Assembly (NCBI RefSeq): GCF_027789125.1
Contig: NZ_JAQFVF010000023.1
Location: 124,001-188,000 of the forward strand
DNA: 64,000 nt
Direction of reading: 5' to 3'
Source: Paenibacillus aestuarii
GTDB lineage: Bacteria > Bacillota > Bacilli > Paenibacillales > NBRC-103111
Part shown: one piece after another, positions 41,006 to 49,459 of the stretch
Layout of the letters: each line of letters starts with the position of its first letter
Position numbering within the stretch: position 1 is the first letter of the stretch
Notes under the pieces: generated by a model
Databases searched by the model: none
What the model was told of the DNA's origin: nothing
What the model saw: only the letters and a program-made list of their open reading frames with translations
Translations under genes and position numbers: made by a program

Positions 41006-42331
41006 TTATTTGCCCCTTGAAACGGCCAAGGGCGTGGAAGCCAGCGGCAGCTCGTATTTCTTCCAGTTTACCAGAGTCTCTAGCAATAAAGAAAGTACTA
41101 CGCCCATAACCAAACCATTGCTCACTAACGGACGCAAATACAAAGGCAGCAGCGAAAAAGCTTGCGGCGAAGTGTTCATAATGCTAATCCCTAGTAGCAC
41201 GGGCAGCGCGATGCGATAAATCGTTTTGGAATTAAATGTAATTCCTTGAATGGTACGAAACGAAGTTCCGAACATCTGTAGATATGCGACAAACAAAACC
41301 GCGTTACCTACACTGGCCGGCAGCGAAGAGAACAAATGGCCTAATACTGGAATAAAGCCCAGCGCAGCGAACATCCCGCCACCAAGCATAAGCGCGCGCC
41401 GTTCCAAAATTTTCGTACTCTCTAACAAACCTACCGAGGATGTGAACAAACCGAATGGCAGCAAACCGAAGCAAGCGGAAAAAGTGGTAAAAAGTCCTGT
41501 CCAGACATACGAACGCTTATATTGAGATTTGGTCGTAGTCGTTTGATACAGCTTTTCCACGGTTGACAAACAAGTAATCGTATTTGTCATATTAATCAAT
41601 CCAACAATAAACGCCGTTAAAATAATTCCCCATTGCATATTCGGCTTGCCCCAAGGGAATAACGCAAATAAGGAGCCTGCTTCCGTTGGCGGCGCAGATA
41701 CGTTTGGTATCAAGCACACATAGGCAATCCAGCCGACTAGAATCCCTATCAAAATCGAATAACTGCTAATGAATTTCGATCCTCTGATATGCAGCAGTCC
41801 AACCATGATCGCAATCACAATTGACAACCCGGCTACTTTCATGTCAATTTCACCGGCCCCATTGAAACCAAGCATCCCTTTAAAAAAGTTCATCACCAAT
41901 TGAATCGTCAGCAAAAATAACGAAACGCCCATAACAATCGGGGTAAAGATTTTTTTCAAAAACGAAGCGAAGCCTAGACTTCCTAAGACAATCATCGTGA
42001 GCCCTGCTAAAAGAAACCCACTGGCGAGCCCGCCGCCGACTTCCGTCAAACTCATCCCAACCGATTGAGCTGACGCACAAAGGTTAAGTACGAGCCCCCA
42101 CCAAATCCCTGCCGGTCCATCCATCACCGCATACCGGTGACCCCATAATGCTTGCAGGATGCAGATTACACCGGTCAAAATAAACGAACGCTGCATAGCT
42201 CCAGCGATCTCTGCCGCAGGCAAGTTAAACGCGTGCCCTATCGAAAGCGGTACAACAATCGTATTCGTGAACATAAAAAAAAGCCACTGAACACCAGCGA
42301 GCCAAATTTTTGGCGATAATTGTTTTAACAT
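41006..42331 (-). CDS. NCS2 family purine/uracil-xanthine permease
   Basis: Encodes 441 residues starting MLKQLSPKIWLAGVQWLFFM, with AAAGG about 10 bases upstream of ATG 42331. About 12-14 membrane helices follow the nucleobase:cation symporter-2 fold; SIGHAFNLPAAEIAGAMQRSFILTG and GPAGIWWGLVLN fit the uracil/xanthine branch, and the segment FIVGLINMTNTITCLSTVEKLY covers the conserved substrate site. It imports a nucleobase with protons. It is divergent from a LysR regulator gene that likely controls it; a T-N11-A palindrome lies between them. Confidence 0.85.
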   Translation of the reverse strand: MLKQLSPKIWLAGVQWLFFMFTNTIVVPLSIGHAFNLPAAEIAGAMQRSFILTGVICILQALWGHRYAVMDGPAGIWWGLVLNLCASAQSVGMSLTEVGGGLASGFLLAGLTMIVLGSLGFASFLKKIFTPIVMGVSLFLLTIQLVMNFFKGMLGFNGAGEIDMKVAGLSIVIAIMVGLLHIRGSKFISSYSILIGILVGWIAYVCLIPNVSAPPTEAGSLFALFPWGKPNMQWGIILTAFIVGLINMTNTITCLSTVEKLYQTTTTKSQYKRSYVWTGLFTTFSACFGLLPFGLFTSSVGLLESTKILERRALMLGGGMFAALGFIPVLGHLFSSLPASVGNAVLFVAYLQMFGTSFRTIQGITFNSKTIYRIALPVLLGISIMNTSPQAFSLLPLYLRPLVSNGLVMGVVLSLLLETLVNWKKYELPLASTPLAVSRGK

Positions 42332-42432
42332 CAGATCTGTTACCTTTCTTGTGAAATTTGCCAATCCTTTTGTGCAAAAATATGATAACATGAGTACTAA
42401 AATATAAAAAATATATATTTTGTTGCTTTTAT

Positions 42433-42447
42433 ATACGATTTTCGTAT
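42433..42447. promoter_or_regulatory. LysR-type T-N11-A palindrome
   Basis: ATACGA and TCGTAT surround TTT in the divergent region between the permease and LysR genes. The pattern T-N11-A with dyad symmetry is the recognised LysR-type binding motif. Confidence 0.55.
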
Positions 42448-42468
42448 GGGAAATGAGGTCGCCGTCCG

Positions 42469-43347
42469 TTGGATATCAAACAACTCCGCTATTTCTTAGC
42501 CATTGCCGAAGCAAAACAAATCACAGCAGCAGCGAAAAAGCTGCACATGGCTCAACCGCCGCTAAGTCAACAGTTGAAGCTTCTGGAGCAGGAGCTCGGT
42601 GTTTCGCTTTTTGAAAAGCGGGGGCGCTATCTGGAACTAACCGAGGCTGGAGCAACCCTTTACCGCTACGCCGAAAAAATTACTAAGGATCTGGAAGAAG
42701 CACAAACCGAGGTCACCCAGATCAGCAGCGGTATCCGCGGCAAACTTTCGATCGGTGTCAATACGATTTCGTATTACCCGCTGCCGAAACTGCTTCAATC
42801 TTTCCGTGAAACGTACCCACACATTACGTACAAAATCCAGCAAAACGAATCCGCTCAGCTCGCGAAATTGATCAAGGAGAAAGTCATCGAATTGGCCATC
42901 ATTCGTTTGCCCCTCCTGCTGGAGGACTATTCGGTGTTGCAGCTGCAAAAAGAACGGTTTTATTTTGTAACCTCGATCCCGCAATTGAACGACAATCACT
43001 CCGTAACATTGGAAAGCATTGAGAAACATGCACTCATCTTACCGAGTACGGACGGGCTAGGCATCTTTCATTTAATCCTCGAGGAATTCCGGATCAAACA
43101 GCTGCAACCGCATATTATCGGCGAGTGCTCGGATATTTCCATTCTCATGGAATTAGTCGCTTCCGGCTTTGGCAGCACAATCGTACCGGAAACTGTGCTC
43201 CGTAAGCATCGAGGTTACCGTGTCCAAGCCTATGACATCGAAGACTCCGAAGCCACTGCGTCTTCGGCGGTTATTTGGCTAAAACAACATTACTTGTCCA
43301 AAGCAGCTCAGCGTTTTATTGAATTGTTGGCTCATGAAATGAAGTAA
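42469..43347 (+). CDS. LysR family transcriptional regulator
   Basis: A 292-residue regulator translated from TTG at 42469. Residues 1-60 are the winged helix-turn-helix (MDIKQLRYFLAIAEAKQITAAAKKLHMAQPPLSQQLKLLEQELG), and the rest is the two-lobed periplasmic-binding-like effector domain (RGKLSIGVNTISYYPLPKLLQSFRE onward). GAGG about 12 bases before the TTG is an unremarkable ribosome site. It most likely controls the divergent NCS2 permease gene, and also itself, through the palindrome at 42433-42447. The effector is unknown, though a nucleobase is a natural guess. Confidence 0.9.
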   Translation: MDIKQLRYFLAIAEAKQITAAAKKLHMAQPPLSQQLKLLEQELGVSLFEKRGRYLELTEAGATLYRYAEKITKDLEEAQTEVTQISSGIRGKLSIGVNTISYYPLPKLLQSFRETYPHITYKIQQNESAQLAKLIKEKVIELAIIRLPLLLEDYSVLQLQKERFYFVTSIPQLNDNHSVTLESIEKHALILPSTDGLGIFHLILEEFRIKQLQPHIIGECSDISILMELVASGFGSTIVPETVLRKHRGYRVQAYDIEDSEATASSAVIWLKQHYLSKAAQRFIELLAHEMK

Positions 43348-43425
43348 CTCAGGATTTTTAGCTTCATAGACACCATCTTGTAAGATTTTGCTCTGGCAAG
43401 CATGCATAGCCGCTCAAACGCAATC

Positions 43426-43467
43426 AAAAAAGGGCCCTACAGCTACTAGCTGTAAGAGCCCTTTTTC
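43426..43467. terminator. Bidirectional terminator
   Basis: GGGCCCTACAGCT pairs imperfectly with AGCTGTAAGAGCCC; A and T runs flank it. Ends the HPr-like gene and could serve the convergent LysR gene, some 80 bases away. Confidence 0.7.
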
Positions 43468-43470
43468 ATT

Positions 43471-43734
43471 TTAACGAAAAGATGCCAGCAGATTATACAT
43501 GTAATGCATGGCCTCTTCTTCATCTTTGCCTTTAGTTACAAGCCGAACCAATGTTCCTGCCTTAATCGGCACAAGGAGCATGCCGAGAAGGCTTTTGACA
43601 TCGACAATATGTTTGAGATCATCGTATGCAAATTCTAAGGTGATATCCGATATGAAATGCGAGGATTGGTTGGATACGTTTGTCAGATCGCTGCGCGCGA
43701 TGTCAGATTGAATAACAAATTCGTGCACTCGCAT
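43471..43734 (-). CDS. HPr-like protein lacking the active-site histidine
   Basis: An 87-residue protein with the HPr fold pattern. The regulatory-serine region is kept (DVKSLLGMLLVPIKAG, cf. KSIMGVMSLG of HPr with Ser46), as is the C-terminal helix (EEEAMHYMYNLLASF). The catalytic segment GIHARPA is replaced by DIARSD; the histidine and its neighbours are gone. It therefore cannot pass phosphate in the PTS, as Crh cannot (Gln15). It may act as a phospho-serine-type partner of CcpA or in some other regulatory role. It lies 55 bases downstream of an M24 peptidase gene on the same strand. Confidence 0.75.
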   Translation of the reverse strand: MRVHEFVIQSDIARSDLTNVSNQSSHFISDITLEFAYDDLKHIVDVKSLLGMLLVPIKAGTLVRLVTKGKDEEEAMHYMYNLLASFR

Positions 43735-43789
43735 TTGCTCACCTTCCTTTTTAACTTGATAGGATCAGTTAGTAGGGTGAATTAGCTGG

Positions 43790-44878
43790 TTAACCGATGA
43801 TGGTCAATTGTTTAGGAAAAGAAGTCAAGACCTCTACCCCGTCGTCTGTAACCAAAACGTTATCTTCGATGCGTACGCCGCCGAGGCCAGACATATAGAT
43901 GCCCGGTTCAGCCGTATAGACCATGCCAGAGCGCAATAGATCCGGATTACCGCCGTAAATGGACGGGTATTCATGAATCTCTAAACCGAGACCATGACCT
44001 GCCCGCGTAATGAAGTAATCTCCGTACCCTTTACTGGCGATGACATTGCGTGCAGCCGTATCCAAGCTGCCGATGGCCACGCCAGGCCGACCGGCGCGAA
44101 TCATGCTTTCATTCGCCTCAAGCACGGCGTTGTAGATTTGTTGCAGTTGATCGCTGATCTGCCCGACTGCGAATGTGCGCGTAATGTCCGAGGCATAGCC
44201 ATCGACAAAAACACCAGCATCAATCAACAGCAGCTCGCCTTCGCGAATCACGGTTTGACCTGGCACGCCATGCGGAAGCCCGGACTTCTCTCCGGCAAGT
44301 ACCATCGTCTCGAAAGAGGGGCCATCGGCACCCAGTTTTTTCATGCGGTACTCCATTTCGGCGACGACGTCCAGCTCCGTGATGCCCGGCTTAATCAATG
44401 GAAGCGTGGTGCGGATCACTTCTTCAATACAGTGAATAGCCCGTTTCATAACAGCGATTTCCGAATCGCTTTTGATGACTCGCATCGACGTAAGATGAGG
44501 CTCCAGGTCGACGGCATCGCTAGCCCCAGTCATCTCCATAAAAGCATGATAGCGCTTAACATTCATATGTTCAGCTTGAATGCCGATTCGCGAGATGCCC
44601 GCTTGCAAATGACATTTTAGCGCTTCAAACGGATTCTCTTCATCGCGGTGCGAGTAAATTCGGCTTACGCTTGACGTCCGGGACGCTTTCTCATGATCAA
44701 GCACTGGAACGAATAAGAAAGGCTCCTCCCCTTTCACACAGACAAGTGCCATCAATCGTTCGTGTGGTTCTGAATAAAAGCCTGTAAAATAATACACAAG
44801 CTTAGGCAGCGTAATAAAAGCCGCGTCGAGCCCTTCCGACTCCAGAAGGGCATTCAATTTCAACAATCTTTCGTTCAT
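43790..44878 (-). CDS. M24 family Xaa-Pro peptidase
   Basis: Encodes 362 residues from ATG 44878 (AAAGG about 12 bases upstream). The N-terminal creatinase-like domain precedes the pita-bread catalytic domain, in which the dinuclear metal ligands are visible: LLIDAGVFVDGYASDITRTF (two Asp), RAGHGLGLEIHEYPS (His), YTAEPGIYM (Glu) and VRIEDNVLV (Glu). Such aminopeptidases remove an N-terminal residue next to proline. The active-site set is complete. The gene is followed by the HPr-like gene, possibly on one transcript. Confidence 0.9.
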   Translation of the reverse strand: MNERLLKLNALLESEGLDAAFITLPKLVYYFTGFYSEPHERLMALVCVKGEEPFLFVPVLDHEKASRTSSVSRIYSHRDEENPFEALKCHLQAGISRIGIQAEHMNVKRYHAFMEMTGASDAVDLEPHLTSMRVIKSDSEIAVMKRAIHCIEEVIRTTLPLIKPGITELDVVAEMEYRMKKLGADGPSFETMVLAGEKSGLPHGVPGQTVIREGELLLIDAGVFVDGYASDITRTFAVGQISDQLQQIYNAVLEANESMIRAGRPGVAIGSLDTAARNVIASKGYGDYFITRAGHGLGLEIHEYPSIYGGNPDLLRSGMVYTAEPGIYMSGLGGVRIEDNVLVTDDGVEVLTSFPKQLTIIG

Positions 44879-44995
44879 CGAGTTACGACAACCTTTCTCT
44901 AATGATGTGTCCACGAAGTCTTCAATTAAATTGTATCATGAGTGCATTCGAAGATTAAAGTCGACAGCTTACAAATTATTTCCCCGAATGACATC

Positions 44996-45024
44996 TTGTA
45001 ACTTCTCTTAAAATGAGGTATCAT
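44996..45024 (+). promoter_or_regulatory. Sigma-A promoter of the CDF leader
   Basis: TTGTAA (44996-45001) and TATCAT (45019-45024) are spaced 17 bases. It would start a leader of about 145 bases before the transporter gene. Confidence 0.55.
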
Positions 45025-45029
45025 TAGAT

Positions 45030-45173
45030 GATATTTTTTGAAAAGTGATGTGTATACGCTATGTTAACCAATCAATTGCTAGATTCCCATCAAAAAATAA
45101 GCCCCATCCCTTGGCCGACAGGTCAAGGGATTTTTTTTCCTTGGGGAAAAACTTCTGTAGGAGGTCATCATTG
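45030..45173 (+). promoter_or_regulatory. Leader with internal terminator before the CDF gene
   Basis: Between the promoter and the start codon lies an intrinsic terminator (45106-45138): ATCCCTTGGCC pairs with GGTCAAGGGAT over a GACA loop, and eight T follow. No plus-strand gene ends nearby (LysR stops at 43347), so the terminator acts on this leader. This is the layout of a transcription-attenuation element, possibly metal-responsive. It does not match a Mn (yybP-ykoY), NiCo or T-box element that I can recognise. Confidence 0.55.
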
Positions 45174-46064
45174 ATGAGCATTGACAACAAATCATCCGTC
45201 TGGGCTATTTGGGTCTCGCTGCTAAGTAACATAATCCTTACTGCTATCAAAATTGTCATTGGTCTAATCTTTCATAGTGAGGTTCTTCTAGCAGACGGGG
45301 TTCATAATGCCGGTGACATTATCGCGACGATTGCCGCATTAAGTTCCATGCGGATATCCAAGCTTCCAGCAGACGATGATCATCCCTACGGCCACGGTAA
45401 AGCTGAAGTGCTAGGCTCCGGATTTGTCGCCTTTATTTTGGGGTTAGCCGCCATATACATTGGCTATCATTCTATCGCAGCTTTGTTTGAGGAGCCTACA
45501 CAGCCTAGCCTGATTGCGCTTGCTGCAGCCTTCGTATCGCTCGTATGGAAATATGTCCTCTATGTGTACACGATGAACATCGGGAAACGAACAAACAGCA
45601 AAGGACTGATCGCCACGGCCAATGATCACTTGGCTGACGTCTATGCTTCGCTGGCCGCAGTCGTCGGGATTGGGCTTGCTTTTATCGGCAAAGCTTATGG
45701 CATTCATGTGTTGGCCTACGGCGACGCCGCTGCGGGGCTGATCGTTACGCTGCTGGTACTCAAACTCGCCATTGAAATGGGCAAAGAATCGTTTGATGTA
45801 TTGATGGAAAAGACGGTCGATCAGGAAAAGATTTTGCAGTATACGTCACTCATCGAAGCCATTCCGCAAGTGAAGCGAATCGATCGCATTCGCGCACGGG
45901 AGCACGGCCATTACATTTTGGTCGATGCGCGCGTCTCCATTCCCGGCGAGTTGACCGTGCAGCAAGGGCACGACATTTCAAGGGAGATCAAGCGATCGAT
46001 TATGAACCAGCATGCAGACGTTGATGAAGTGCTGATCCATTTGAATCCTTGGTACAAAGATTAG
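45174..46064 (+). CDS. Cation diffusion facilitator family transporter
   Basis: A 296-residue protein from ATG 45174 with TAGGAGG 9 bases upstream. Six membrane helices and a cytosolic C-terminal domain fit the CDF family, which exports divalent metals in exchange for protons. Metal-site motifs are DGVHNAGDIIAT (HxxxD-type) in helix 2 and LPADDDHPYGHGKAEVLGS in the loop after it; a second D/E site lies in helix 5 around ATANDHLADVYASL. The cytosolic tail (RAREHGHYILVDARVSI; then QQGHDISREIK) is the usual ferredoxin-like domain. Which metal is carried (Mn, Fe, Zn or Co) is not decided by sequence; a leader terminator suggests tight regulation. Confidence 0.9.
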   Translation: MSIDNKSSVWAIWVSLLSNIILTAIKIVIGLIFHSEVLLADGVHNAGDIIATIAALSSMRISKLPADDDHPYGHGKAEVLGSGFVAFILGLAAIYIGYHSIAALFEEPTQPSLIALAAAFVSLVWKYVLYVYTMNIGKRTNSKGLIATANDHLADVYASLAAVVGIGLAFIGKAYGIHVLAYGDAAAGLIVTLLVLKLAIEMGKESFDVLMEKTVDQEKILQYTSLIEAIPQVKRIDRIRAREHGHYILVDARVSIPGELTVQQGHDISREIKRSIMNQHADVDEVLIHLNPWYKD

Positions 46065-46071
46065 CTAACAT

Positions 46072-46103
46072 AAAAGGACTTCCCTGTATAAGGGAAGTCC
46101 TTT
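46072..46103. terminator. Bidirectional terminator between CDF and msrAB
   Basis: AAAGGACTTCCCT and AGGGAAGTCCTTT are perfect 13-base arms around a GTATA loop. Confidence 0.85.
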
Positions 46104-46110
46104 GCTGTCA

Positions 46111-47064
46111 TCAATGATTTTTGAACAGGTCAGCGTATTGGCCATACCCTTCTTTTTCCAAATCAGCTTTCGGGATAAAGCGCAGCGCAGCCGAATTGAT
46201 GCAATAACGGAGACCATTCGGTCCTGGACCATCATTGAATACGTGGCCCAAATGAGAGTCGGACTCTTTGCTACGCACTTCGGTACGAATCATGCCGTGG
46301 GTGATATCGATCTCTTCCGTCGTTGAAGCTTGCTCAATCGGTTGTGTGAAACTCGGCCAGCCGCAGCCGGAATCGAATTTATCTTGCGAGCTGAACAGCG
46401 GTTCGCCGGATACGATATCCACGTACAGCCCTTCTTCATGGTGATCCCAAAATTCATTGCGGAAAGGCGGTTCCGTCGCGCTATTTTGCGTAACTTCAAA
46501 TTGCAGCGGGGTTAAGCGCTGTTTCAGCTCGGCCACATTTTTGGCTTTGCCCCAATGCTTCTTAATAAAAGCGTCTCTGCCCGAACCACTGCGGTACATT
46601 TTGTAGCGGAGCGCATTTTTCTTGTAATAGTCCTGATGATACTCTTCAGCCGGATAAAACGTCGACGCAGGCACGATCTCCGTCACGATCGGCTTGTCGA
46701 ATCTGCCGCTCGCCTGCAGTTCCCGCTTCGATGCTTCAGCAAGCTGCCGCTGCTCTTCACTGTGGTAAAAGATCGCCGTGCGATACGAATGCCCTTTATC
46801 ATGAAACTGGCCTTCAGGATCGGTCGGATCGATCTGCTGCCAATATACGTTCAATAATTCCTGATAACTGATGATTTGCGGATCAAACTCGATTTGCACC
46901 GCTTCCGCGTGGCCTGTCGTCTCGGAACACACTTCTTGATACGTAGGATTCTCTTTATGTCCGCCCGTGTAGCCGGAAGTGACTTGGATAATGCCGTCCC
47001 ATTGATCAAAAGGCTTCACCATGCACCAGAAGCAGCCACCGGCAAATGTTGCTAATTCACTCAT
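46111..47064 (-). CDS. msrAB: Peptide-methionine sulfoxide reductase MsrAB fusion
   Basis: Encodes 317 residues from ATG 47064 (AAGGAGAG 10 bases upstream). The N-terminal MsrA domain has the catalytic Cys in [14 protein letters not shown] and [17 protein letters not shown]. The C-terminal MsrB domain has [43 protein letters not shown] with its catalytic Cys. The MsrB zinc-site CxxC pairs are absent, as in the zinc-free subtype. The enzyme repairs both S- and R-methionine sulfoxides in proteins with thioredoxin as reductant. Domain order A-B is common in Firmicutes. Monocistronic. Confidence 0.93.
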   Translation of the reverse strand: MSELATFAGGCFWCMVKPFDQWDGIIQVTSGYTGGHKENPTYQEVCSETTGHAEAVQIEFDPQIISYQELLNVYWQQIDPTDPEGQFHDKGHSYRTAIFYHSEEQRQLAEASKRELQASGRFDKPIVTEIVPASTFYPAEEYHQDYYKKNALRYKMYRSGSGRDAFIKKHWGKAKNVAELKQRLTPLQFEVTQNSATEPPFRNEFWDHHEEGLYVDIVSGEPLFSSQDKFDSGCGWPSFTQPIEQASTTEEIDITHGMIRTEVRSKESDSHLGHVFNDGPGPNGLRYCINSAALRFIPKADLEKEGYGQYADLFKNH

Positions 47065-47123
47065 TATGTTCTCACTCTCCTTACTTTTATCTACTCTTAT
47101 CATAGCAAAAAATAGGCGCAGCA

Positions 47124-47156
47124 CCAAAAGCACCGCTCATCTCCATGAACGGTGCT
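47124..47156 (-). terminator. Terminator of ppaC
   Basis: Minus-strand AGCACCGTTCAT pairs with ATGAGCGGTGCT around GGAG, followed by TTTT. Overlaps the promoter region of msrAB. Confidence 0.7.
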
Positions 47157-47170
47157 CGTTTGGGTTTGAC

Positions 47171-48103
47171 CTACAGGCTGTTAAATGTATCTGTCAACAC
47201 AGGCACGATTTGCGATTTACGTGAAACAACGCCTTTCAGTGTTGCTTTGTTGTCGTTCAATGTCACGTTGTAAGCTTTCTCAACAGCGTCAGCTTTGCGA
47301 CCTAGTGCCAAGCCTACGGAGTCGTTGTTCAAAATATCTGTGACAACGAACAGGAACAGATCCAGGTTTTTGTCAGCGATGATCGTTGTAATCGCTGCTT
47401 CCAAGTCTTCTTGACGCGCAAGCACTTCATTCACGTCAACAGCGTTTACTTGGGCGATTTCTACTTTGTAGCTGCCCATTTGGAATTCTTTCGCATCCAG
47501 CGAGATCAATTGAGCAATCGTTTTGTCGCTCAGGTCAGCACCCGCTTTGAGCATGTCAAGACCGTAGCTCTCGGCGTTCACGCCGGCGATTTCTGCAAGC
47601 TCACGCGCTGCAGCCACGTCTTGCTCGGTGCAAGTCGGGGATTTGAACAGCAAAGAGTCGGAGATGATCGCAGACAGCATCAAGCCTGCGATTTCTTTAT
47701 CGATAGCTACGCCGTTCTCTTTGTACAATTTATTTAAAATCGTAGCCGTGCAGCCTACAGGCTCAGCGCGGTAGTACAGCGGATGGCTCGTTTCAAAGTT
47801 CGCGATGCGGTGGTGGTCAATGACTTCAACGACGCGCACTTGATCGATGTCGTTAGCGCTTTGTTGACGCTCTACGTGGTCAACCAGAATCACGTTCTTC
47901 GCTTCATTGGCAACGGTATCCACTTGACGAGGTGCTGCTACTTTGAATGTATCCAGAGCAAATTGAGTTTCGCCGTTTACGCTGCCTAGACGAACAGCCT
48001 CAACGTTTTGTCCGAGCTTTGTTTTCAGAGCTGCATAAGCAAGTGCTGAGCAGATTGAGTCAGTGTCCGGATTTTTATGTCCGAAAATCAATGTTTTTTC
48101 CAT
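47171..48103 (-). CDS. ppaC: Manganese-dependent inorganic pyrophosphatase
   Basis: A 310-residue family II pyrophosphatase. The DHH-family motifs are in order: [38 protein letters not shown] (the DHH motif) and PVGCTATIL; the C-terminal domain carries [14 protein letters not shown] with the Arg/Lys substrate clamps. It hydrolyses pyrophosphate and so drives biosynthesis. The length is normal for Bacillus-type PpaC. Third-position composition is AT-leaning compared with neighbours, as expected for a highly expressed gene. Single gene with its own terminator. Confidence 0.95.
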   Translation of the reverse strand: MEKTLIFGHKNPDTDSICSALAYAALKTKLGQNVEAVRLGSVNGETQFALDTFKVAAPRQVDTVANEAKNVILVDHVERQQSANDIDQVRVVEVIDHHRIANFETSHPLYYRAEPVGCTATILNKLYKENGVAIDKEIAGLMLSAIISDSLLFKSPTCTEQDVAAARELAEIAGVNAESYGLDMLKAGADLSDKTIAQLISLDAKEFQMGSYKVEIAQVNAVDVNEVLARQEDLEAAITTIIADKNLDLFLFVVTDILNNDSVGLALGRKADAVEKAYNVTLNDNKATLKGVVSRKSQIVPVLTDTFNSL

Positions 48104-48198
48104 TTTAGAACTCCTAACATGTTAAAATGACGAAGGTTTCGTCTCTATTTAGGATTATACTAAAATATTCAAGTAAATTCACTACTAAACCTTAGGCA

Positions 48199-48948
48199 TT
48201 AGTGTGTATTCTTTTTCAGCTTCCGTTTCCACGTCCGGAAGCTATCCCCTTCCTGCACCACGATGCGGTGCAGCTCTAACGGCGGCTGCGCGGATGTGGC
48301 CATACCGGGCAGCGTCGTGAAGGCGTAGCGGAAGCCCGCCTCCTGTAAAATACCGAGCGTCGTCTCGTTATACTCGCCGTACGGATAAGCGAACACGTCA
48401 GCCACCGTCCCGAGCTGACGTTCAATCTCATGACGCGAGGTGACGATCTCCTCGCGCTGGGCTTCGGCCGCCAGCTGCGGCAGATGCGGGTGGGTCATCG
48501 TGTGGGGCTGCACATCCCACTTGTTCTCCCGCATCTCCCGGATCTGCGGCCAGGACAAATACGCGCCTTGCCCGACCATACCGGGCAAGATGAACACAGT
48601 CGCCGGGAAATCGTGCGACTTCAACACAGGCATCGCCAGCTCATAATTGCTGGCGTACCCGTCGTCGAAGGTCAGCAGCACCGGCTTGTCCGGGGCGACC
48701 TTCTTCTTCTCCAGGATGAGCGCAAACTCTTGCAGCGTTAGCGGGGTGTACTGATGCGCCGCCAAGTAATCCATCTGGCGGGCAAAATGATCCGGGCGAA
48801 GCATGTAGATGTTGCCAGGCGAATCCCCGATGCTGTGATAATTCAGCACGGGGATGGCAACGACACGCTTCGCCTGATCGGCCCCGATGAGCGGCGCGGC
48901 GAGCATCAGGGTCGTTAATATGGCGGCGATGCGGCGCCATGTGTGCAT
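48199..48948 (-). CDS. Secreted polysaccharide deacetylase (NodB domain)
   Basis: A 249-residue protein with a signal peptide (ILTTLMLAAPLIGADQAK). The NodB-type domain shows VLNYHSIGDSP, VLLTFDDGYASN (Asp pair) and VQPHTMTHPHLPQL (two metal-ligand histidines), then FAYPYGEYNE. This matches the PgaB/YadE-like branch that deacetylates poly-N-acetylglucosamine or peptidoglycan outside the cell. The gene is GC-rich relative to its neighbours. It stands alone 100 bases upstream of ppaC. Confidence 0.85.
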   Translation of the reverse strand: MHTWRRIAAILTTLMLAAPLIGADQAKRVVAIPVLNYHSIGDSPGNIYMLRPDHFARQMDYLAAHQYTPLTLQEFALILEKKKVAPDKPVLLTFDDGYASNYELAMPVLKSHDFPATVFILPGMVGQGAYLSWPQIREMRENKWDVQPHTMTHPHLPQLAAEAQREEIVTSRHEIERQLGTVADVFAYPYGEYNETTLGILQEAGFRYAFTTLPGMATSAQPPLELHRIVVQEGDSFRTWKRKLKKNTH

Positions 48949-49030
48949 AATAGACCTCCGTTCATCAACACGTCTGGTAACGGATTACCTTATCCCCTCA
49001 GGCTAACCAACTCGATGCCTAAATATGTGA

Positions 49031-49066
49031 AAAGGAGTGGGCGCCCTGCACCAGGCGCTCCACTCC
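49031..49066 (-). terminator. Terminator of the GIY-YIG gene
   Basis: Minus-strand GGAGTGGAGCGCC pairs with GGCGCCCACTCC around a short loop, followed by TTTT. Confidence 0.75.
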
Positions 49067-49073
49067 CATAGCT

Positions 49074-49454
49074 TTAATTGCTTTTACGTTTATGATAGCC
49101 GCGTTCATCGTACGGTTGAAGCTGCTCGATCCATTTGGCCTCGCGCTTCTTCAGCTCATCCTTCACATCGAAGAACGGCTCATCCTTCACTTCAAACGTT
49201 TCTAGAAATTCAAAAGCGAACGCATCCGCCCCGTACTGCTTCCATTCCTCCTGCAGCTGGCGGTTAAGATGCGTGCCCATCCCGAGCAGCCCTTGCCGTC
49301 CGTTAATCGACTTCACATTGCGAAGCGTATCGATAAAAATTTTACCGTTTACGGTGTTGCGGATCTGATAAACACCCGCTTCGGTTTTCAACTCTTTATA
49401 CATTTGCTGCAGTTCTTTTCTCCGGTTCATCTCATTCGACTCCTTCTTCTTCAT
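49074..49454 (-). CDS. GIY-YIG nuclease family protein
   Basis: Encodes 126 residues from the ATG of MKKKESNEMNRRKEL (49454; GGAAAGG 7 bases upstream). The domain shows the family's GVYQIRNTVNGKIFID segment, where GIY is GVY and YIG is replaced by KIFI, then LNRQLQEEWKQYGADAFAFEFLETF and the final glutamate-rich helix LKKREAKWIEQLQPYDERGYH. Small stand-alone GIY-YIG proteins like this are common in Firmicutes; the changed motif makes nuclease activity uncertain. The start overlaps the end of the DUF2087 gene by a few bases less than one codon, so the two form an operon. Confidence 0.78.
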   Translation of the reverse strand: MKKKESNEMNRRKELQQMYKELKTEAGVYQIRNTVNGKIFIDTLRNVKSINGRQGLLGMGTHLNRQLQEEWKQYGADAFAFEFLETFEVKDEPFFDVKDELKKREAKWIEQLQPYDERGYHKRKSN

Positions 49455-49459
49455 GATGT

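Noticed and set aside
45030..45138. T-box, yybP-ykoY or NiCo riboswitch in the CDF leader
   Set aside because: The conserved sequence blocks of these elements that I know are not recognisable; left as an unassigned attenuator candidate.
45045..45173. 43-codon extension or leader peptide before the CDF transporter
   Set aside because: It has no ribosome site, spans the terminator hairpin and carries no run of regulatory codons; the leader is better read as RNA structure.
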